From Acidobacteriota bacterium (lineage in GTDB: Bacteria; Acidobacteriota; Aminicenantia; UBA2199), in contig JAQUQF010000048.1 of the NCBI GenBank assembly GCA_028749105.1, positions 1 through 9,696 on the forward strand: DNA of 9,696 nucleotides. The letters run 5' to 3'. The position numbers and the translations under genes are program-made. Of this stretch, positions 6,661 through 9,696 are shown in pieces; within the stretch, counting starts at the first letter, position 1; every line of letters starts with the position of its first letter. The notes under the pieces are model-generated. The model searched no databases and had not been told where the DNA came from. It saw only the letters and a program-made list of their open reading frames with translations.

Positions 6661-9003
6661 ATGCGCGATATTTTCTCCGCCGCCTTCATCCTGGCGCTGG
6701 CCGTCCTGTTCCTGGTCTATTGGCCATCCCCGGAGCCGCAGGTCTTCCGTGTGCTGGCGTTGGCGATTTTCGCCCTCTTCCTGGCCCTTTTCCTGCTGAA
6801 AAAACACCGCGCCGCCTACGCCTGCATCGCGCTGGCCCTGGCCCTGCTGCTGGCCGGCTCCTACCTGCACCGGCGCGAGGCCTTCGAGGACAACCGAGAC
6901 CTGCGCTTCCCGCCCGGTGAGTATGTCACCATTCGCGGCCGTCTGGCCGCCTATCCCGAGATCGGCGGCGACCGCTCGTGGCTGCTGCTGCGCGCCCGCT
7001 CCTTTTCTTGGCGGGGGAAGACGCTGGACCGGGCGATGAACGTCCGCGTCGCCTGCAGCGGCGACCTCCGGCGCCTGCGCCGCAGCGATTTCGTGGAGGT
7101 TGCGGCCCGCGTCGACGCCCGGCAGCCGAACCGCAATGTCTTCCCCAACCCCTACGAGAACTTCCTCCTGTACCGGAACATCCAGCTGTCGGCGTACAGC
7201 AAGGCGGCGCAGCTGCTGCAGGTGACGGGGCGGGCGAATGTTTTCTGGCGCGCCATCGGTGCCTGGCGCGAACGCGTGCGCCGGGCAATCGAGGAGCGCT
7301 ACCTGGTCAACGGGGCGCTGCAGCCCGCCGGCGTTTTCCTGGAGGCCACCATTCTTGGCGACCGCGGCCGGCTGGAGAATGGGGAGCAGGAGGCGCTGAT
7401 CGGCAGCGGCGTCTTTCATTTGCTGGCCATCTCCGGAGCCAACATCGCCCTGCTGGCCATGGTTTCGCTGCTTCTGTGCCGCTGGCTGCGCTTTTCGCTC
7501 AGGCTGCGCTATGGGATCACCGCCCTGCTGCTGATCCTTTTCCTGGCGGTCTCCGGCTTCGACGTCTCGGCCGAGCGGGCGGTGCTGATGGCGCTGCTGG
7601 TCTTTGCCGGCCGCGTGTGGTTCATGGACATCGAGCCGTCCAACATCATCTCCTTCTGCGGCCTGCTGCTGCTTGCCGTGAATCCGGCCCAGTTCCTCGA
7701 CCCGGGATTCATCCTGACCTTCGCCCTCACCGCCGCCATCCTGATCGGCCGGCGCATCTTCATGCCCATGCTGAAGGCCCTGCCGCGCTGGGCTTCCGAG
7801 CTGGTGTCGGCCAACTTTTCAGCCGCCCTCATGGCCCTGCCCCTCTCGCTCCATTTCTTCCAGCGCTATGCCTTTTCCGGCTTCTTCAGCGGCCTGCTGC
7901 TGGCGCCTTTGGCCGCAGCGATCACCATCTGCGGCGTCCTGCTCCTGCTGCTGGCCTGGCTGCCGCCGGGCGTCGCCGCGCTGGCGCTGCTGCCGGCCGG
8001 AGTCTGCCTCGACGCGTTTTTCGCCGTCAGCAACTGGATCTACGAACACGCCTCGTTGAGCGTCTTCCGCCCGGCGCCGCCGCTCTGGCTGCTGCTGCCG
8101 ATCGGCCTGTCGTTCTTTGCCATTTCACTTGATAAGCTGAAGGTCCGCTGGCGCAGCGTCGCCGCCCTGCTCCTGGCCGGCATGCTGGCCTTTATTTCCC
8201 TGCCGCCGCGAAGATACCGTCCGCAAAATCTCGAGGTTTATTTTCTCGACGTCGGCCACGGCGACTCGGAGGTCGCGGTTTTCCCCGATGGCGACGCGCT
8301 GCTGGTCGACGGCGGCGGCTCGAGCTTTTCCGATTTCCAGGTCGGTCGGCGCCTGGTCCTGCCCTTCCTCATCCAGAAGAGGATCCATGTCCGCTGGGCG
8401 GCGGTCAGCCACTTCCATCCCGACCACGCCAGGGGCATGAGCGAGATCATCGGCGTCCTCAAGCCGGAGGAGTTGTGGCTTTCCTCGGCTGCCAGCGAGG
8501 ACGAGTATTACCGGCAGCTGTTGGCGGCCAAGCCGGGGGAAACGGCGCTGAGGAGAATCCAGCGCGGGTTCGTCAGAAACAGCGGCGTTTGCTCGATCGC
8601 GTGCCTGGCGCCGCCCCGCTTCATCGACTGCCTGCAATCGGACAACGACCACTCCATGGTGCTGCGCGTTTCCGATGGCCGTGCCGCTTTCCTGCTCGGC
8701 GGCGACATCGGCAGGAGCGTCGAGGCCGAGCTTGCTTCCGTGTTCGGTCCCGGGCTGGCATCTTCGGTCCTGAAATTGCCCCACCACGGTTCGCGCACCT
8801 CCGCCTCCGCGACCTTTCTCGAATCGGTCAACCCCAGGCTGGCGGTGATCTCCGTTCCCTCCTACAGTTCCTACGGCTTCCCCCATCGCGAGGTCAGCGA
8901 TCGTCTCAAGCACCATGGCATCCCCTGGCTGACCACGGCCCGCTCCGGCGGCATCAGGATCGCTTCGCGGTCGGATGGGCTGGAGATCGACGTATCGAAA
9001 TAA
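6661..9003 (+). CDS. comEC: ComEC/Rec2 competence DNA-uptake channel protein
   Basis: This 780-residue protein has the full ComEC domain order. Three N-terminal membrane segments lie within about residues 1-65, followed by an OB-fold-like outer domain (DUF4131 type, about 70-200). A polytopic Competence domain runs from about 220 to 515 and contains HLLAISGANI (ISGAN at 257-261). A C-terminal metallo-beta-lactamase-like domain occupies about 525-780. The latter keeps FLDVGHGDS (Asp530), the metal motif HFHPDH at 584-589, GGDIG around 681-685 and LPHHGSRTS (His708-His709), so the nuclease-like site looks intact. ComEC forms the inner-membrane pore that passes single-stranded DNA into the cytoplasm during natural transformation. 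The ATG at 6661 begins directly at the first membrane helix; the frame is open further upstream but there it is antisense to the phosphodiesterase gene. The gene stands alone here, with no comEA or pilus gene beside it. Confidence 0.95.
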   Translation: MRDIFSAAFILALAVLFLVYWPSPEPQVFRVLALAIFALFLALFLLKKHRAAYACIALALALLLAGSYLHRREAFEDNRDLRFPPGEYVTIRGRLAAYPEIGGDRSWLLLRARSFSWRGKTLDRAMNVRVACSGDLRRLRRSDFVEVAARVDARQPNRNVFPNPYENFLLYRNIQLSAYSKAAQLLQVTGRANVFWRAIGAWRERVRRAIEERYLVNGALQPAGVFLEATILGDRGRLENGEQEALIGSGVFHLLAISGANIALLAMVSLLLCRWLRFSLRLRYGITALLLILFLAVSGFDVSAERAVLMALLVFAGRVWFMDIEPSNIISFCGLLLLAVNPAQFLDPGFILTFALTAAILIGRRIFMPMLKALPRWASELVSANFSAALMALPLSLHFFQRYAFSGFFSGLLLAPLAAAITICGVLLLLLAWLPPGVAALALLPAGVCLDAFFAVSNWIYEHASLSVFRPAPPLWLLLPIGLSFFAISLDKLKVRWRSVAALLLAGMLAFISLPPRRYRPQNLEVYFLDVGHGDSEVAVFPDGDALLVDGGGSSFSDFQVGRRLVLPFLIQKRIHVRWAAVSHFHPDHARGMSEIIGVLKPEELWLSSAASEDEYYRQLLAAKPGETALRRIQRGFVRNSGVCSIACLAPPRFIDCLQSDNDHSMVLRVSDGRAAFLLGGDIGRSVEAELASVFGPGLASSVLKLPHHGSRTSASATFLESVNPRLAVISVPSYSSYGFPHREVSDRLKHHGIPWLTTARSGGIRIASRSDGLEIDVSK

Positions 9004-9038
9004 TGGGCATTCTCCCCTAAGGTTTTTCGAAGTTGGTA

Positions 9039-9103
9039 GTTATGAATTTCCCGATGGTCATGAAATTCCCTGCAAGTATCATTGTACTGCAAGTTGTATT
9101 GCT
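9039..9103. repeat. Two pairs of short direct repeats upstream of the HNH-like gene
   Basis: GTTATGAATTTCCC at 9039-9052 recurs as GTCATGAAATTCCC at 9057-9070 (12 of 14 identical, 18-base period). CTGCAAGT at 9070-9077 recurs at 9087-9094 within an imperfect 17-base tandem unit ending near 9103. The copies are one or two helical turns apart, as in operator arrays. They fill most of the 131-base gap between comEC and the HNH-like gene, in which I see no other gene or clear terminator. Confidence 0.5.
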
Positions 9104-9120
9104 TTTGAGGAACAGTTCCG

Positions 9121-9128
9121 GAGGGAGG
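9121..9128 (+). promoter_or_regulatory. Shine-Dalgarno deciding the HNH-like start
   Basis: GAGGGAGG sits 6 bases before the ATG at 9135. This rules in the short 83-residue form over an in-frame TTG at 9033, which would add 34 mostly hydrophobic residues encoded by the repeat region and has no ribosome binding site. Confidence 0.6.
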
Positions 9129-9134
9129 CTTGAG

Positions 9135-9386
9135 ATGGGGTTTTCCCAAGACACGATCAAGAAGGCATGGCAATCGGCCGATGGTCGCTGTGAGTGCAGG
9201 CGGATCAGCCATAACCATCCCTATATCCGCTGCAACAAAGCGCTGGTCTGGGAAAATCGCGAACTGGAAGATGCTCCCGGGGCTTGGGAACTGCATCATA
9301 TTACGGATGTCCGGAACGGGGGGAGCGATTCGCTCTCGAACAGCGAAGTCCTCTGCTGGGATTGCCTTACAAAGACGCTGAGCTGA
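9135..9386 (+). CDS. Small HNH-nuclease-like zinc protein, last His of the motif replaced by Leu
   Basis: The 83-residue protein has the layout of compact zinc-bound HNH domains: RCECRRIS (Cys pair near 18-20), IRCNKALVWEN, the first HNH histidines in WELHHIT, GGSD and LSNSEVLCWDC for the Asn and the second Cys pair. In the relatives I recall, the final Cys is followed directly by His (CHxxT), the third residue of H-N-H and a metal ligand. Here the text is CWDCLTKT, with Thr at the expected spacing but Leu (CTT) in place of His (CAT/CAC). Catalytic activity is therefore doubtful, or a different residue serves. HNH proteins normally nick or cut DNA. The gene is on the same strand as the zinc-ribbon gene and has lower GC than the genes to its left. 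Confidence 0.75.
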   Translation: MGFSQDTIKKAWQSADGRCECRRISHNHPYIRCNKALVWENRELEDAPGAWELHHITDVRNGGSDSLSNSEVLCWDCLTKTLS

Positions 9387-9405
9387 TAACCCCAGTTTCC
9401 TTCAG

Positions 9406-9445
9406 TTTACCCTGTTGCTTGAATTATTCGCTCCGGCAGGGTAAA
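9406..9445. repeat. Perfect 9-base inverted repeat between the two small genes
   Basis: TTTACCCTG at 9406-9414 is the exact reverse complement of CAGGGTAAA at 9437-9445. Two G-U pairs and one G-C pair would extend the stem to 12 in RNA, around a loop of about 16 bases. No T-tract follows on either strand, so a terminator is not favoured. The right arm overlaps the candidate -10 box of the next gene, which fits an operator. Confidence 0.55.
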
Positions 9446-9447
9446 GT
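9419..9447 (+). promoter_or_regulatory. Candidate promoter of the zinc-ribbon gene
   Basis: TTGAAT (9419-9424) and TAAAGT (9442-9447) have a 17-base spacer and end 26 bases before the ATG at 9474. Each box matches the sigma70 consensus at four of six positions. Confidence 0.35.
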
Positions 9448-9463
9448 CAAGTAGTGGTGAATG

Positions 9464-9470
9464 AGGAGGA
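9464..9470 (+). promoter_or_regulatory. Shine-Dalgarno of the zinc-ribbon gene
   Basis: AGGAGGA three bases before the ATG at 9474 is close to the perfect anti-16S complement. It is strong support for translation of this short gene. Confidence 0.6.
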
Positions 9471-9473
9471 ACG

Positions 9474-9668
9474 ATGACGGGAAAAACATACAGCTGTGAA
9501 AAATGCCAAAAGGAAAAAACGGTTCCGCAGGGCGATAAAATACCCGTATGCTGCGGCTTGCCCATGACACTCAAATTGGCAAGCTGCACCAAGCCTTTTG
9601 ACGCTGAAACGGCGCGTTCCCATGCCGTTGATGAACCCTGCAACGACGGGACGGATGGGAACAATTAG
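9474..9668 (+). CDS. Small zinc-ribbon-like protein, 64 residues
   Basis: Six cysteines in 64 residues: Cys8-x-x-Cys11, an adjacent pair Cys26-Cys27 in VCCGLPM, then Cys38 and Cys56. The CxxC plus CCG-x-P-M arrangement fits a single zinc-ribbon knuckle followed by an acidic, probably flexible tail (TKPFDAETAR, DEPCNDGTDGNN). Similar small proteins of unknown role occur in anaerobic bacteria, as I recall; no function can be assigned. Zinc binding, or possibly another thiol-bound metal, is the likely chemistry. The protein has no signal peptide or membrane segment and should be cytoplasmic. It lies 87 bases after the HNH-like gene, with its own candidate promoter and inverted repeat, so it may be separately regulated. 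After the stop, 9669-9696 holds nothing I can identify. Confidence 0.8.
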   Translation: MTGKTYSCEKCQKEKTVPQGDKIPVCCGLPMTLKLASCTKPFDAETARSHAVDEPCNDGTDGNN

Positions 9669-9696
9669 GCTTTTGGGGCTATTCGATAAATAGCAT

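Noticed and set aside
9004..9030. Terminator after comEC
   Set aside because: There is only a three-base GGG/CCC pairing before the short T-run, which is not a convincing hairpin.
9033..9134. Hydrophobic N-terminal extension making the HNH-like protein membrane-anchored
   Set aside because: It requires a TTG start without a ribosome binding site and is encoded by the direct repeats. The ATG at 9135 has GAGGGAGG at ideal distance.

Overview
The window looks like a chromosomal piece of a GC-rich, Gram-negative-type bacterium. The gene style suggests Acidobacteriota or Candidatus Aminicenantes: a PA-domain M28 peptidase, a Tat-exported alkaline-phosphatase-superfamily enzyme and a standalone EF-P. 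This placement is inference from gene content and base composition, with no marker gene in view. There is no rRNA, tRNA, CRISPR array, insertion sequence or phage gene that I can recognise. Coding density is very high, and no gap exceeds about 130 bases.

Layout: (1) 1-1687, plus strand: the 3' part of a putative zinc metalloprotease-like gene (HExxH, later EGD), overlapping by 8 bases a complete elongation factor P gene whose modification-loop tip is Arg32. (2) 1697-6534, minus strand, convergent with efp across only 9 bases: a likely four-gene operon read from right to left. In order it encodes a Tat-signal phosphodiesterase/nucleotide pyrophosphatase-like enzyme, a 62-residue ribbon-helix-helix-like protein ending in an LGY motif, a three-TM membrane protein of unknown function, and a secreted PA-domain M28 metallopeptidase. 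The first three are packed with gaps of 9 and 0 bases. The fourth follows after 62 bases. (3) 6535-6660: a divergent promoter region serving that operon and comEC. (4) 6661-9003, plus strand: full-length comEC, the inner-membrane DNA uptake channel. It has a TANNNT box 5 bases before its ATG and no Shine-Dalgarno sequence, so it may be leaderless. (5) 9004-9696: a visibly lower-GC tail with two small cysteine-rich genes, an HNH-like protein that has lost the last His of the motif and a 64-residue zinc-ribbon protein. Each has a strong Shine-Dalgarno sequence and repeats in its upstream region.

How the genes work together: the minus-strand cluster combines two enzymes predicted to act outside the cytoplasm with an integral membrane protein that has a large outer domain and a small putative regulator. 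This suggests a cell-envelope or periplasmic degradation function of unknown substrate. The phosphodiesterase + RHH-like + 3-TM set is the best candidate here for an undescribed functional module. EF-P (translation of proline stretches) and ComEC (transformation) are standard functions.
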